Positions 52,083 to 63,503 of a stretch of DNA of 64,000 nucleotides are shown here, piece by piece. The position numbers were made by a program, and so were the translations under genes. The stretch lies in NCBI GenBank assembly GCA_002049455.2, contig KV918850.1:186001-250000 (forward strand), read 5' to 3'. Positions within the stretch are counted from its first letter, which is position 1; every line of letters starts with the position of its first letter. Under the pieces are notes generated by a model that had not been told where the DNA came from, made no database searches, and saw nothing but the letters and a program-made list of their open reading frames with translations. The DNA comes from Porphyra umbilicalis (lineage: Eukaryota > Rhodophyta > Bangiophyceae > Bangiales > Bangiaceae).

Positions 52083-55000
52083 ATGACCACCGCCGCCGGA
52101 ACTGCATTCCTCCTTCGCCCTCCTCCACTGCAGCCGCCGAAGGTGGCTGCGGGGGGCGCCGGCGCCACGGGCTCCGCAAGCTGCGGACGCGGGGGGGGGG
52201 GGCGCCGCTGTGGACCCTATTGGGCACTCTCCACTTCGGGCCGCGCGGGAGGCGGCAACCGCAGCGGCGGTTGTGCCACACGGGGGGTGGCGGCGCTTTT
52301 TGTGGCGTCCCCCTCCTCCCCCCCCTTGCACCTCGGTCAACCTGGGCGACGCTCTGGGCGGCGGCGGCTGCTCTACCTCGCCCCTGGCCATCTCGGGTGT
52401 CCAGAGGAGGACGGGACGCCGAGACGGCGGGGGGGGAGCTACGCCACGAGCCCCGGCCAGCGGCGTGCGGGACCGCCGCGGCGACGCCCGCGACCGCCAC
52501 GTCGCCTGCGCCCGCGCCTGTGTTGGTGGACAACAACCACGGCGACGTCGAGACGACCGCGGCAACGGACAGCGCGTGCAACGACCACAAGGGCGTTCAC
52601 AAGGGCGTCAACACGGTGCGTGGGCGCTGCAAGGAGAGGGGGTGTGGGAAGGACAAGGGGGGGGGTCGGTTGGATGATAGGGGGTTCCGGCACTGGATGG
52701 CGTCGCCGGGTGCAGCGTTTGAGTGCGGGGGGCCGCCGGCGCCATGCCGCCGGGGTCCCCTGTGCTCTGACGGCGTGTTGTACGCACATTCCCGGCGCTT
52801 AGGGGGGTGGCGCTGGCTAGCGCGTGTGTCGTCAGCGCCCCCCTCGCCACTCCCTCGTACTCCCGGGCGTGCATCGGCATGGCGGCGGATGACCGGCGGG
52901 CGTTCGTTGCGGGTCTCCCCGGCGCTCTGGCATCGGTCGGCAAGCGGCGCACCGACGTCACCGTCGGCCTCGTCGACGCCGCGGGGCACGGCCGCGAAGT
53001 GGCGGTTGCTGGGGCGGTGCTCCGGCGGCTGCTGGCTGGGGGCATGTTGCTGTGGGCTGGGCGGGGGGCGGAAGGAAAGGGACGTTGGCGGGGGACAGCG
53101 GCGGGGGACGCCGAACGGCGGCACGCAAGGCAAACAAGAATTCTCAAACCGCTCTGTTGACTGTGTCTTTCAACCCAACCGACCCTGAAGGCGCTGAAAA
53201 GCGGGGCGTCACGATGTCAGGTTTCAAGTGAGCCAAATTTTCAAACGAAGATCTGCTGGGATGGTGCTGGAGCAGGCCGTGCGACGATGTCAGGTTTCAA
53301 GTGAGCTAAATTCTCAAACGGAAATCTGCTGGGATGGTGCTGGAGCGGGCCGTGTGACGATGTCAGGGTTCAAGTGAGCAAAATTTTCAAACGGAAATCT
53401 GCTCGGATGGTGCTGGAGCGGGCCGTGTGACGATGTCAGGCTTCGAAAGTGTGCTGCTCATGGGCCACGGCGAAGTCGCATCGCATTCTTCTCCCCGCCC
53501 GGCTGGCAGCGGCATCCGACCGCCTCTCGCGCACACCGCCGCCCTCCCTCCAAGTGCCCGCCGTAGCGCTCCCCGGGAGCCTGTCCCGCGCCACGCACCA
53601 TGGCGCTCCCTGTCCCCTCTCCCCCACTGCTGCGGCGCCCGGATGGTCGTTCCCCCCCTTTGCCCCGCCTTCGCCATCGCGGACGTGGTGCTCGCTGTCT
53701 CGGGCGGCGGCTGCTCCCTCTTCCGATTCCACCTCCTGGCAGCCACCCGGAGGTCGGGGACTCCCAACGGCGAGGGGGGAGCCCGTGCGGGGGCTCTGAA
53801 TGGGGCTTTCTCGCGCCCGTTGCCGCCCGCGCCCCCATCTCCCCCCAACAGTCCCCCCTCCACCGGCGCTCCCCCCATCGGGCTCCCCCCGACCCCCCCG
53901 ACAACTGCCAGCAGCAGCGTAGTGTCGCCTGTGTCGCCCCCCCCGCTGCACCCCGCTCCTGGCGAGAACCGGCTCCCGCCCACGCACCGCCGCCGCGACC
54001 GGGCCGCGGTCGGCGGCAACGGCGGCGGCGGCGGCGGCGGGGACCCCCTCCCCACCACCACCGCGGGGGTGCGCCTAGACTGGCTGCTTGCGCGGCTAGC
54101 GCTGTCGGCTTTGACGCCCGCCGACATGGGCGCGCTGCACGCCTTTTTGACGTCGCGCGCGGTGGACTGCGCGGCGGACCGGCCCGCCGGGGTGGGGGGG
54201 GGGGCTCCGCCTGCTGTGGGAGGGGGGGGGGGGGGGGCGACCCGGCGGGCGACCAGGCCGACACCCTCCGCGGGGTCGTGGTCACGGGCGGCACCGCCGA
54301 CACGGCGGGCGGCAAGGTGGCGGCCGATGAAGGGGACGTGCCGCCAACTGCGGGCAGGGGGGGCGACGCCGCCGCCGCCACCCTCGCGGCTGAGGCGCGG
54401 GGGGAGGGTGACTACCGGGATCAGAAAGAGGTGCGGGGGGAGGCCGACGGTAGGAAGCGGCAAGAGGCGCTCGACGTAACCTCCGTTGTCGCTGTCGCCG
54501 CCTACCTGTTGGAGCATCATGCCGTTGGTGCTCGCGGAGCTCAGCGTGCGCGCGACGGCCGACGCGGTCGACGTGGCGAACGGCGGCGGCGGTGGGGCCG
54601 GTGGCGTCGGCGGCGGCGGCGACGGCGTGCTGTCCGAGGGTGGCTCTGTGCCGTTCGACGCCACAGGCGGCCGGGCGGAGTCGGTCCCGCCCCACCACGA
54701 CACCGGACTCATGTGCATCGGCAGTGCACATTTGCAGGCGCCGCTGTTCCTGTCGCTACACCTCGAGCGACTCCGCAGCACGCCGGCGCGGCTGGGTGCC
54801 TGCCTCGACCACGGCGACGGCGGCGGTGACGCGTCAGGGGTGCTGACGCGCCCACTCCCCGGCGGCTGCGTCTGCGGCGGCCGGCGCGGGCAGAAAACGT
54901 GGCAGCAGCGGCAGAGGCCGCCGGGAGGGGCACTTGTGGGCGGCCGTCAGTGGCAGACGCGGGCGGGGTGACACGGGCGGCGGCGTCGGCGGCGGCGGCG

Positions 55001-57345
55001 GGGGCGGCAGGGGCGGCGGCGGCGTCGGCGGCGGCGGCGGCGGTGGTGGCTCGGACCAGAGCCGGCCGCTGGCAAACGCCACTAGCGCGCCGCCGCCGGG
55101 CACGTATGAAGCCGACAGGGGGGGGGGGAACTCCCGCCGTCTCGTCACCTTGCAGTCGCCCGCCGACCGGGGGAGGGGGAGGGAGCGGTCGCCGCCGGCT
55201 GTGTGCATGCGCACGGGAGTACGTCGCTAGCGTCGGCAGCCGCGGCGGCCGAGGCGGCCACCGCCCCGTTCGGCGGAAGCGCCGACAACAGCGACGGCCG
55301 TGGGGGCGGCAGCCACTTTCGCTCCATCTTGTCGATCAGGGACCGCCCGGCAGTGGCGGCAGCGGCGACGGCCGGCGATGCGCCCGCCGCCTCACCCGCT
55401 CAGAGCCGCTACAAGGCGGCACTATGGCGCGTGCCCGCGGACGCGGCGGTGGAGTGGGCGCCCCTGACCACGCATGAGGCCCATTTGGGGGCGCGTCTGT
55501 GCGGAGAGGACGGGGGATTGCCGCTGCTGCGCTACCGGCTTGCTGTGGGGGTGAAAGGTCACGGCGGGGCCATTGTATAATACTTCGCCGGTGGTACACG
55601 AGCACGGGTAGGACGTGGTGGTCGACGGGGCGCTCGCGGCGGTTTATGTGCGCCGCTCGCCTTTTCCGGTACGGGCCGGACACTGTGGCGCCCCCACGCT
55701 CTAAGTGGTGCGTTTGAGTGCCGCACCGCGCTGCTCTGCTTGAAGGGTAGGCTGTGGAGCACTGGCGTTCTGCCGGCGCTGTGGGCTGGGGATCGTGTGA
55801 CGGACGTCATCTGGGAGAATGGCCCGCACTGACGCGCCGCTTTTGTCTGTGTGTCGTGGCCGTTGCCTCGCGCGTCGCTTTGATCCATTGACATTGGACC
55901 CCCTCAGTCACTGGTTGCCGCGCTCTCACTCCCGGCCCACTGCGGCCCCCCCGCCTTGGGCGCCGTCGCTCAAGGCTCCTCACCGGCGGTGACGGCGTCA
56001 CGACCGCCCTCTCGCGCTTTTCACTCAGCCCACCCCTTGGTGGCCGCGCATGCCGTAGACCTCAGTGCCCTGCTCTCACTTGTTTGCGCGGAGCCGACAC
56101 GGGATCTTCGTACTCTGTCTGGAGCTATGTAATTCTCCTCTTGTTTGGTAGTTAGCAACGTAGTTTAGCCAATCACATGGCGTGAACGTACTTTTGGCAT
56201 CCTGTTCCCCTCCGTTCGGGCTTTCCGCTTTCTCGCCGTCCACGTGGGGGCCGTGACGTCCGTGCGGCCCGCGCCGCCGCGTGCCACCGCCCTGACCGTC
56301 TCCCTTGCCGCCACTATCGACGTGACAGCGGCCGCCGTCACCACAGCGGCTGTCAGTACCCCACCCTGCACCCCCCCGGCGCTGTGCGCGCCGGATTCGA
56401 CAGGCGGCGCGGTGTGATTGCGGGACGCTGTCACCGACACATGCCTCCACACCGTCGACGTGGGCCACCCCGTGCAGCTGCTCGCCCACCTTCCCCTACC
56501 TGCGCCCGACGTCTGCCCCGCAGCCTCCCCCCGCGTGTTTGCTTGGTGCTGGGCGTGGGGGGTGGCGGCAACGTCGCTCTGTCGCCCCTTTTCCACGTCA
56601 CGTTGCCCGTGGCGGCGGACGTGACACCTGATGGCCGAACGGTCGTGGTCGCCGCCCACACGAGGGGACTGCTGGCGTGGGTCACGGGCACCGTCGGCTT
56701 CTGGGATGCGGTGGTGGTGGTGCCGGTCGCCGCTGGCGCCGCGACCGCCGCGACGTAGTCCATTTTGGTGCGTGTGGGGGAAGCAGGCGGCTGCCCGCGG
56801 TGCTTGCATTGCTGGCGTGTAAGTGTTCCCGAGTGGCACCGCCTGCGAGGGGGCGGGGCCCGCCTCCGCGGTCACCTTCGCCGACAACGCTGTGGCTGCA
56901 ATTGCGGTTGGCGGCCGCCGCCGTGGACGTCGCTGCTGACAGTTGCGGCAGCGGCTGCCGATGCGGCGAGCGACGCCGGCACCCAGCCGCGGCGGCCGCC
57001 GATTTCGACTCTCGGCAGCGGCGGCTACCGCCGCGTGGCCGCGCGCCGGCGCCGGCCCTCGGCAGTGCCCTGGTCGCTGCGTCCGCGTAGTCAGCTTATG
57101 TCGTTGCGGCCGCGGCGGGCCCCCATGACCCCATCACAACGGCCGGCGGCGCGGTGCCGGCGGCGGCAGAGGCCACCGCCGCCGCGGCGACCGTTGTCGC
57201 CGCCACCGCTGTACTAGCAGTGGCCACCGCGCCGACGGGCGGCGGCAGGTCTGGCGGCGCGGATGCCCAGAGCACCCTGCGTTTCGTATCGGCCGTTGCC
57301 CAGTCGTCGTTGTTGCTCAGCTTTGAGCGCGCGCCGGCAAAATAA
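52083..57345 (+). other. Frame-fragmented Ala/Gly-rich plus-strand coding region, unrecognised
   Basis: No single open frame spans this stretch, but successive plus-strand pieces in different frames look protein-like. They are MTTAAGTAFLLRPPPLQPPK from 52,083; GMAADDRRAFVAGLPGALA with TDVTVGLVDAAGHGREVAV (~52,880-53,060); AIADVVLAVSGGGCSLFRFH (~53,670); VRLDWLLARLALSALTPADM (~54,070); DTGLMCIGSAHLQAPLFLSL (~54,700); SRYKAALWRVPADAAVEWAP (~55,410); FHVTLPVAADVTPDGRTVVV (~56,590); and TLRFVSAVAQSSLLLSFERA ending in TAA at 57,343-57,345. An AATAAA overlaps that stop. Frame changes coincide with G/C runs (52,190, 54,190-54,240, 55,120), so sequence errors, introns or decay are all possible. The DVVLAV...FRFHLLAA segment is vaguely BTB-like; I do not assign a function. 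Confidence 0.3.
53211..53442 (+). repeat. 73-bp tandem repeat, three copies plus a partial fourth
   Basis: ACGATGTCAGG starts units at 53,211, 53,284 and 53,357, with a partial fourth at 53,430. The units share TTCAAGTGAGC, CAAACGGAAATCTGCT and GGATGGTGCTGGAGC with a few substitutions. The array is AT-richer than its surroundings and lies between coding-like pieces, so it may be intronic. Confidence 0.95.
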
Positions 57346-57456
57346 AAGTCACGGGGGGCGGAATGAACGAGGCGGCGGCGGCAGGCCCCATGTCGGCCCC
57401 GATGCGGCGCCTCGGGGCGGCGGCGGCAAAGATGTGCGTGAACAAAATCCAATTTA

Positions 57457-59457
57457 TCAAAGATACCGAGATAGAAACGACATGTGCTCGGCGTAGGCCA
57501 TGTGGGCCCCGTCGACGTGAACCGCCAAGTACGCGTGAAGGCACCGTAGTTGTCCTCGTGCCCGGAGGTTCTCCGTCCCGCGGTGGACCAAGTCCGACCG
57601 CACAATCAAACAAGAACCCACAGGAATAGCCACACGCACCGGCTGCGGCAACGCAAAAGGCGCAGTCCCGTCCGTAGCGCCTCCAAAGATACGAGGCCAC
57701 ACATCAACAAAAGTGCCCTCCTCAAAAGAGATGTAGACACTCAGTAGAGTCGCCCCAGACCCACCCTCCTCGACATACAAGCCGGTATGAGTGTGCGCCA
57801 GTTGAGCAGGTGTGCGAGGCATCGTAATAAGGACATGCGGGGTGACTCCATCATAAGCGACGTCGAGCGCGTTGCCTACCCGTGCTGCGACCGTCGCCAG
57901 GGTCAGGCGGACCTGTCGCGCAAAGTGTGCACGTTGACGGCCGCCTCGGCCACGGCCCCCGCTCGGGACAGGCACTTGCCGCCGGCCAATATCAGCAGCA
58001 TCGCCCAGCTCCTCCATCAATTCGTGCAGCTGCGAGTTGATGATGGGCTGAGCGGTACGCGCCGACATGCGTCGAGCACCGCGGCGTACAAACGCCGTCC
58101 ACTCGTCTGGGATAGCATCCGCCATCAGGATCCATCCGCACCCGCCCTTGCCGAGAGCCTCCCCCAGCGTCTCTCGGTTTTCGTCGTCCGCCGCCTCGGC
58201 GTCTTCGTCCTCCGACGTGGCCGCTTCGCTCGCCTCGGGCACGGCGGGCGCAGCCCGGGCCAGCGCACCAGCAGCCGCAAAGGCTCTAGAAAGAGCGCCT
58301 CCGTCTTGCGGGCCGGCACTCGGCGCCGCACGCGGCGTAGCCAGTAGCGGCCTCGCGGTCACCGCCGCGGAGAACGCTGCCGCCGCTGCTGCAGCCTCCG
58401 CCGTCGACGCCGCGGTGGGCGAGCGGGGGCGGGGCTGCTCATGTCGGTCGCCGCTGGCGCCGGCCGTTGTCGTCGGCGCCCTCACGGTGCGTGCCGTAGC
58501 TGCCGACGCACCTTCAGCCGACAGCGCCGGCGCCATCGTAACAACTACTGCCGGCGCAGCGCGTGGGCAAGAGCGGGGAGACTTGGCGGAATTAACTCGC
58601 TTGCGAGTGGGGGGAGTCGTGGAGCGGGGGGATTCGAGAGAAAGTCCCGTGCCGGGAGCGAACGAGGCCAGAGGCACAGCGTCCGACGCTGCCGCCGCGT
58701 CGGCCGGCGACGAGGCAGCGGTCGTGGCTCGCATGGGGAATGGGGGGGAGGCTGCAGGTGTGAGGTGAGGGGAAGAGGGGGGGTGGAGGGTGGATTGTGT
58801 GCGGGGAGCGAACGCGGCCATAGGCACACCGTCCGGCGCCATCGCGGCGTCCACCGCCGGCGGGGCGGCAGACGGGGCGCGCACGGGGAATTGGGGAGAG
58901 TTGGTAGACGGGGGGTGGGGGGTAAAGGGTAGGTGGAGAGTGGAGTGTGTGCGGGGAGCGAACACGGCCATAGGCACACCGTCCAGCGCCATAGCGGCGT
59001 CCACCGCCGGTGGGGCGGCGGACAGGGCGCGCAAGTGGGATGAGGGAGTGTTCGATGGTGTCGGATGGGGAGGAGGAGGCACAACGGAGGCGGCCGACGT
59101 CACTGCCGACCGCGTGGCGGGCGGGAACGACCAGACCGTGGCCATCAGGCGGGAGAATGGCGTGAAGCGGTTGGTGCTCGATCCCGCCGGGACCGTTGCC
59201 GTTGCCGTCACAGGGGATCGTTCTGGACCGCCCCCGCTGTCGCCTGCGCCGCCTAGAGTACGATGAATTGTCTTGAGCCTCTTAGCCGGATGTGGTGCGT
59301 CCGCTTGACGGCTGCTGGTGCCGGTTGACGATCCGCCGCTTCCTCCCCCACGCCAGGGCCGGCGGCCGTGCGTACTGCGCCGAGAAGGGTTACGTCCTCG
59401 TCTTCGGCGGCTCCCGCCACTGCCAGTGTCCCCACCAGATGACGAAGAGGTGGACAT
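57457..59457 (-). CDS. Protein with C-terminal 2OG-Fe(II) dioxygenase-like (double-stranded beta-helix) domain
   Basis: This intact 666-aa ORF starts at ATG 59,455-59,457. Residues 1-145 are Ser/Gly/Arg-rich with a possible nuclear-type basic stretch (RRRRGRNPSRR). Residues 146-275 are about 2.6 copies of a 50-aa repeat (SAAPPAVDAAMALDGVPMAV). Residues 276-410 are Ala-rich and are followed by an acidic patch (SEDEDAEAADDE). The globular C-terminus (~437-666) reads GWILMADAIPDEWTAFV, VLITMPRTPAQLAHTHTGLY (H555/H557), LLSVYISFEEGTFVDVWP, then VRVAIPVGSCLIVRSDLVHRG (H625) and LRCLHAYLAV. The G-S-x-x-I-x-R-x-D-x-x-H-x-G strand followed by R-x-x-H is the pattern of 2OG oxygenases. The proximal H-x-D is replaced by H-T-H, so activity is uncertain. 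Substrate unknown. Confidence 0.65.
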   Translation of the reverse strand: MSTSSSSGGDTGSGGSRRRRGRNPSRRSTHGRRPWRGGGSGGSSTGTSSRQADAPHPAKRLKTIHRTLGGAGDSGGGPERSPVTATATVPAGSSTNRFTPFSRLMATVWSFPPATRSAVTSAASVVPPPPHPTPSNTPSSHLRALSAAPPAVDAAMALDGVPMAVFAPRTHSTLHLPFTPHPPSTNSPQFPVRAPSAAPPAVDAAMAPDGVPMAAFAPRTQSTLHPPSSPHLTPAASPPFPMRATTAASSPADAAAASDAVPLASFAPGTGLSLESPRSTTPPTRKRVNSAKSPRSCPRAAPAVVVTMAPALSAEGASAATARTVRAPTTTAGASGDRHEQPRPRSPTAASTAEAAAAAAAFSAAVTARPLLATPRAAPSAGPQDGGALSRAFAAAGALARAAPAVPEASEAATSEDEDAEAADDENRETLGEALGKGGCGWILMADAIPDEWTAFVRRGARRMSARTAQPIINSQLHELMEELGDAADIGRRQVPVPSGGRGRGGRQRAHFARQVRLTLATVAARVGNALDVAYDGVTPHVLITMPRTPAQLAHTHTGLYVEEGGSGATLLSVYISFEEGTFVDVWPRIFGGATDGTAPFALPQPVRVAIPVGSCLIVRSDLVHRGTENLRARGQLRCLHAYLAVHVDGAHMAYAEHMSFLSRYL
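58633..59022 (-). repeat. 150-bp coding repeat (50-aa units, ~2.6 copies)
   Basis: It sits within the 2OG-like gene. Units begin at residues ~146, ~196 and ~246 with AAPPAVDAAMALDGVP, AAPPAVDAAMAPDGVP and AASSPADAAAASDAVP. The repeat length is a multiple of three and all copies are open, so selection for frame is plausible. Confidence 0.9.
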
Positions 59458-62027
59458 TGTAGAAGAAGGATGGCAGACTCACGAAAGATGCAGGGATCTT
59501 GGGGGTTTGGTGGTAACGTCCCGCGGTGGTGGGCTGGGGACGCGGGTGCGGGAGTGACCCGAAGCAGTAGCCAAGAGATGTCTGCGTGATGTCAAGACCG
59601 AGAGACTGCTGCGCACATGGTAGGCTTCCCGTGTAGCTAGTGACGGCGTGTCATGCTCCCTTTAATGAATCGGTGCGTACGAGGCCCTGGTGCTGAGTGA
59701 GGCGCCCTGCTCACAGGAAGAAGGGCCATGGAAACAGTGTGCTCGCCTGGTGCATAGCACGCCCAACGCCTCGCAAGCGGCCGTGCAATCAGCAGAAGCA
59801 CACCAAACAAGAAATGCGGGCGACCGCGCACAGAAAAGGCCAGCGCGAGATTCTACGTACCCCCACCCAAGCGCCACGACCTGTCCGTTCACCATCTCCG
59901 TACCTGCTGCGTGGCAACGGCCAATCACCGGCGAACCTCCGTTCCTTGCAGGCCAACTGGCATCTCGCGCGCTCGCCACGGTAGCTGGCCCACAATGGCG
60001 GCTTGACCTTCGTTAGCGTATTCGAGAGTGCGGTCTCGGCTGCGGCGAGCGTGGCGGCGTGGGCGAGGTGGAACGTGGCCGACATTGAGGGGACACGTAC
60101 TTGACATACGTATCTCTGGCGTCAGGACGGTCACCTCGCGCGGGGGCCCGTTCTACGGTGCTCGCCCCACGCCCGGTTCGTGGATCTCACCTGGAGAAGC
60201 TCTGAAAGAAGAATGTATCACGAAAACTATGGCTCGACGGATCGCTCAAACTTTTTTCTGAAAAAAGCGTGACTTGAAGTAGCACCCTGTCTGGCTCCAT
60301 CTTCAGCACGCGTGGGCAGCTGACAAGCGGCAGATTCATGTGGCCTATGGCATGCGATCACTGATTGCGCACTGTAGCTCTTCTTTCTGCGCGCGCTTCC
60401 GCTGATGAATGCAACCGACCCACTCTTTCGTGGTCTGCACACGTTCTGGCCCGCGCGCGCGCTGAGTTGTTCACGTGGTGTTCACATCGCTTTCGGCGCT
60501 CTTTGGGGCACGACTGCCATCCGTTTCCCAGCTCTGTGCGGAACGGCTGGCCGTCGAGGCGCCTCGCTCTCACACCCCTAGTTCACCCGCCCCCCTTGTC
60601 AACCCACCCCGCTGGCTTGCCCACTCCCCCGGTTCACGCACCACCCTGGCTTACCCACTCCCCCAGTTCACCCACCCCCCCGGCGCACCCACGACCGCGG
60701 CACTACCTCGCCACCCGTCTCTTCTACGAGTCTCTGGGGTCACATCCGGCCTGCCGTGGCGTGACCCATCGCCTACAATGCGGGATAGCTGCGGTTTGGA
60801 GTCGGCCAAGGCGGAGGGTGGTGGCAGGATGGTGGAGGGGCTCTGTCTGCAGGGCAGGGGCGGGGCGGTGACGGGGTAGTGGCTGGGCGGTGGCGGGGTG
60901 GTGATGGGGTGGTGGCGGCGCGGTGTCGGCGGGGCGAAACGGTGGGGAGGTGGTGGGGCGGTAGCAGCTGGGCGGTCGCAGTACATTGATGGCGGGGCAG
61001 TGGCGGGGCGGCGGCGGCGGGCTGCTGGCGGCACAGTGACGGCGGGACAGTGGCGACGCGTGCGCGGCGGAAAGATGGAAGCGGCCGGAGTGTAGCGGTC
61101 GGCCATTGGGGGTTCCGAGGGGCAGTGACGCCGGCGCACAAGCCCCTGCCAGCCCGTGACGGCCGCACAGTGGATGGGTTTGAGTGAGACGGTGGGGCTG
61201 TGGCCGCCACGAGGCAGTGGCCTCGGGGCGCACTGGCCATTCGATAGGCTTGGCCGCAGCTTGTGACGGTGGAAACTGCCAAGCGGTGGTGGCGACCGCG
61301 TGGTCGCGGCGGGGTCTTGTCGATGGCTGGGTTTGGAAGATGGCGGGATTTCCACGTTGGAGAGGTGTGGGGACGGGACGGCAGTCGTGAAGCGTTCGGG
61401 CGAGCGCGCAAGTGGTGCGACATGCGGGTGCGTAGGAGGTCTTCCATTGTGCGGGTCGACGAGGAGTTCGGTGCCTCTGTCCTTTGCAGCTTTTCTGCCG
61501 TCAGCCGTTGCTGGTTGTTTTTCCTTGGAGTCGTTGGCTGCGCGACGCCTCTCTGTAAGTATGTTGACTGTTACTGCCTGTGGTGTAGGCCTTGGTTTTC
61601 ATGTTGCCGCTGTCCGCGTGTTGTGTGATTCCCTTTCTTTCCTGGCGTGAAACAAAATGACTGGGTGCGGGCCCTGCCACTGTCCGAGCGCTCCGCGTTC
61701 AAACCTGATGGAGGCCACAAGTTTTTAACACTGCAAGTGCATGTGAGAAGTAGTCATGAATACAATGTAAGTTGGTTCCACCTTCAAGGAAGGACGCGGA
61801 TAAGCCCCTGATACAGCCTCGTCAATACATGAATCTACCTCCCTTATGAGCGAATGTAGACTGGAAGACGCGGCCTGCCAGCGCTCGCGCTCGCACGCGG
61901 TCAATGGTGATTGTGAACCCTCCTGCATCCGGGTCCCGCGTTGCGGCCTCGCCCGCTTTTCTCTTTGTTTCCACCCGCCCCCAACCGCCCCCCCTGCTGC
62001 CCATTCTGCAATACCATCCACCTGGCG
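59458..62027. other. Intergenic region with degenerate minisatellites
   Basis: No gene is supported. C-rich repeats of the type CACCCACTCCCCC lie at 60,585-60,700. G-rich repeats of the type GGCGGTGGCGGGGTGGTG lie at 60,850-61,060. These keep opposite-strand Pro-rich frames open without any recognisable protein. The last ~200 bp before 62,028 is pyrimidine-rich (CTTTGTTTCCACCCGCCCCC) and is the likely leader of the helicase gene. Confidence 0.5.
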
Positions 62028-63495
62028 ATGACCGACGTTGCCGTGCTCGACTCGTACCAAGCCGCGTGCTTTGAAGAGTACCTATCCGGTCGGAACGTCG
62101 GCATCTTTGCATGTGCCGGATCGGGTAAGTCGGTGTTACTCCGAGCCATCATTCGCGACGCTGTTGCTCGTGGCGGTCCGAGCGGTGTCGCTGTATGCTC
62201 TTGGTACGGGGCTGCTGCTGATCTGATTTGGGGCAGCACCCTGAACTCCTTTTTCGGGTGTGGTATTTGGTTGGCTTCCCCTGACCAGTTCCTCACGGCG
62301 GTGAAGGCGAAGACGCGGCTGGCTGCAAAGCTGAAGGACGTCCGCGTGCTCGTTGTCGACGAGGTCTTCACGATCACGGCCGGCTGGTTTATTGTGTATA
62401 TCAAGTTGCTGCGCGGCCTCGCCCCCGCCGGTTCCCAACAACATACTGCCGGTGGCGTCCAAGTCATTTGTATGTTGATGCGGGTGCTTTATTTTTTATC
62501 CCTTTGTTCCGTCTGACAGTACACATTGACTGGGTGACACGGTTCTCGACGTTGGACACGTGCTGACGGTATTCCACTTCTGCTCCGTTTCTCGTGGTGT
62601 GGCTCTGATAGTGGCGGGAGACCCTATGCAAACTCTGCCGGTTGATCTTTCGAACTCGACAAGCAACAGAATTATCTTCCAATGCCTCCAGTGGCGGTCG
62701 CTGTTCCAGCCGTGGCGTGGCAGCTGTCGAATGTTGTTGGGCAACCATCGCCATGGTGGCGACTCCATCTTTGAGGCGATGCTGATGCGGCTGCGCGTGG
62801 GATCCCAGACGTTGGACGACGTGGCCCGAATCAATGCGACGTGGGCGGCGTTCTCAGATGAGCAGCGCCTGAGGATGCCACAGCTGCGTGCCCTCCGCGT
62901 CTCCGCGTCGCTGCACAACCTGGAGCGGCTCGCTGAGCTTCCCGGCGACGCCGTATCCTTCTTTGCTGTAGACGTCGTCACCGCAGTCACAACCGAGGAC
63001 AAACTGCTGGCCAAGGAGCGGCTCGAGCAGCACGCCGACGCCAAGGTCACCTTCAAGGTGAACGCTCCTGTCGTTGCTTTGAGACGCGTTGCCCCCACTG
63101 TGCCGACGGGGACGGTGGGAAGAGTGGTGGGTCTGACCCAGCGGGACGGGATTGATTGTGTTTTTCGAGGTGTAACTGTGCGTGTGCAGAGCGCGACATG
63201 GGACGTTTTCAACTCCCGTGGGCTTCTCATCGGGAAGCGTACACAGGTGCCTTTGTTGTTGGCGTGGGCGCTGACCATTCACCGGGCTCAAGGGTCTGAG
63301 ATGGAGTGTGTTTGTATTGACTTCAGCAGGGATGGCTGGGCATGCGAGGGATTGGTGTATACGGCTGTCTCCCGTGTCCGCTTCTTACGTTCTTTGTGCG
63401 TGCGGGGATTGACTATGGCCCATATTAAGACGAGTCCCGCATGCTTGGCTTTTTGGACGGCTTTGGTAGAGGAAAGCACTGGTGCAGCAAAATAA
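62028..63495 (+). CDS. PIF1-like SF1B DNA helicase, two exons
   Basis: The proposed CDS joins 62,028-62,469 and 62,612-63,495 (441 aa). Motif I (Walker A) is CAGSGKSVLL (~29-38). Motif II is VLVVDEVF (~107-114). Splicing rebuilds motif III as GGVQVILAGDPMQTLPV (~142-158), matching the PIF1-family GGxQxxxxGDxxQLPPV. Late motifs are TGTVGRVVGLT, LAWALTIHRAQGSE (motif VI region) and LVYTAVSRVR. The family unwinds DNA 5'-3' in genome maintenance, and relatives are common in mobile elements and viruses. At ~440 aa this is a compact, helicase-only protein. There is no HUH nuclease or Rep domain, so a Helitron is not indicated. It is convergent with a short minus-strand ORF whose stop is only 8 bp away. 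Confidence 0.88.
62470..62611 (+). other. 142-nt GT-AG intron in the PIF1-like helicase gene
   Basis: The donor GTATGT follows GTCATTT; the acceptor CTCTGATAG precedes TGGCGGGAGAC. Joining T with TG gives a Leu codon and restores the conserved helicase motif exactly. The unspliced frame instead runs into non-homologous residues and a stop. Confidence 0.85.
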
Positions 63496-63503
63496 GGATA
63501 TGA

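Noticed and set aside
57457-59457. Assignment of the 2OG-like protein as a TET/JBP base dioxygenase
   Set aside because: The diagnostic HxD is absent and the similarity visible by eye is only to the general 2OG fold.
62028-63495. Helitron RepHel
   Set aside because: Only a compact PIF1-like helicase is present. There is no HUH nuclease/Rep domain, and no Helitron 5'-TC / CTRR-3' ends were recognised.
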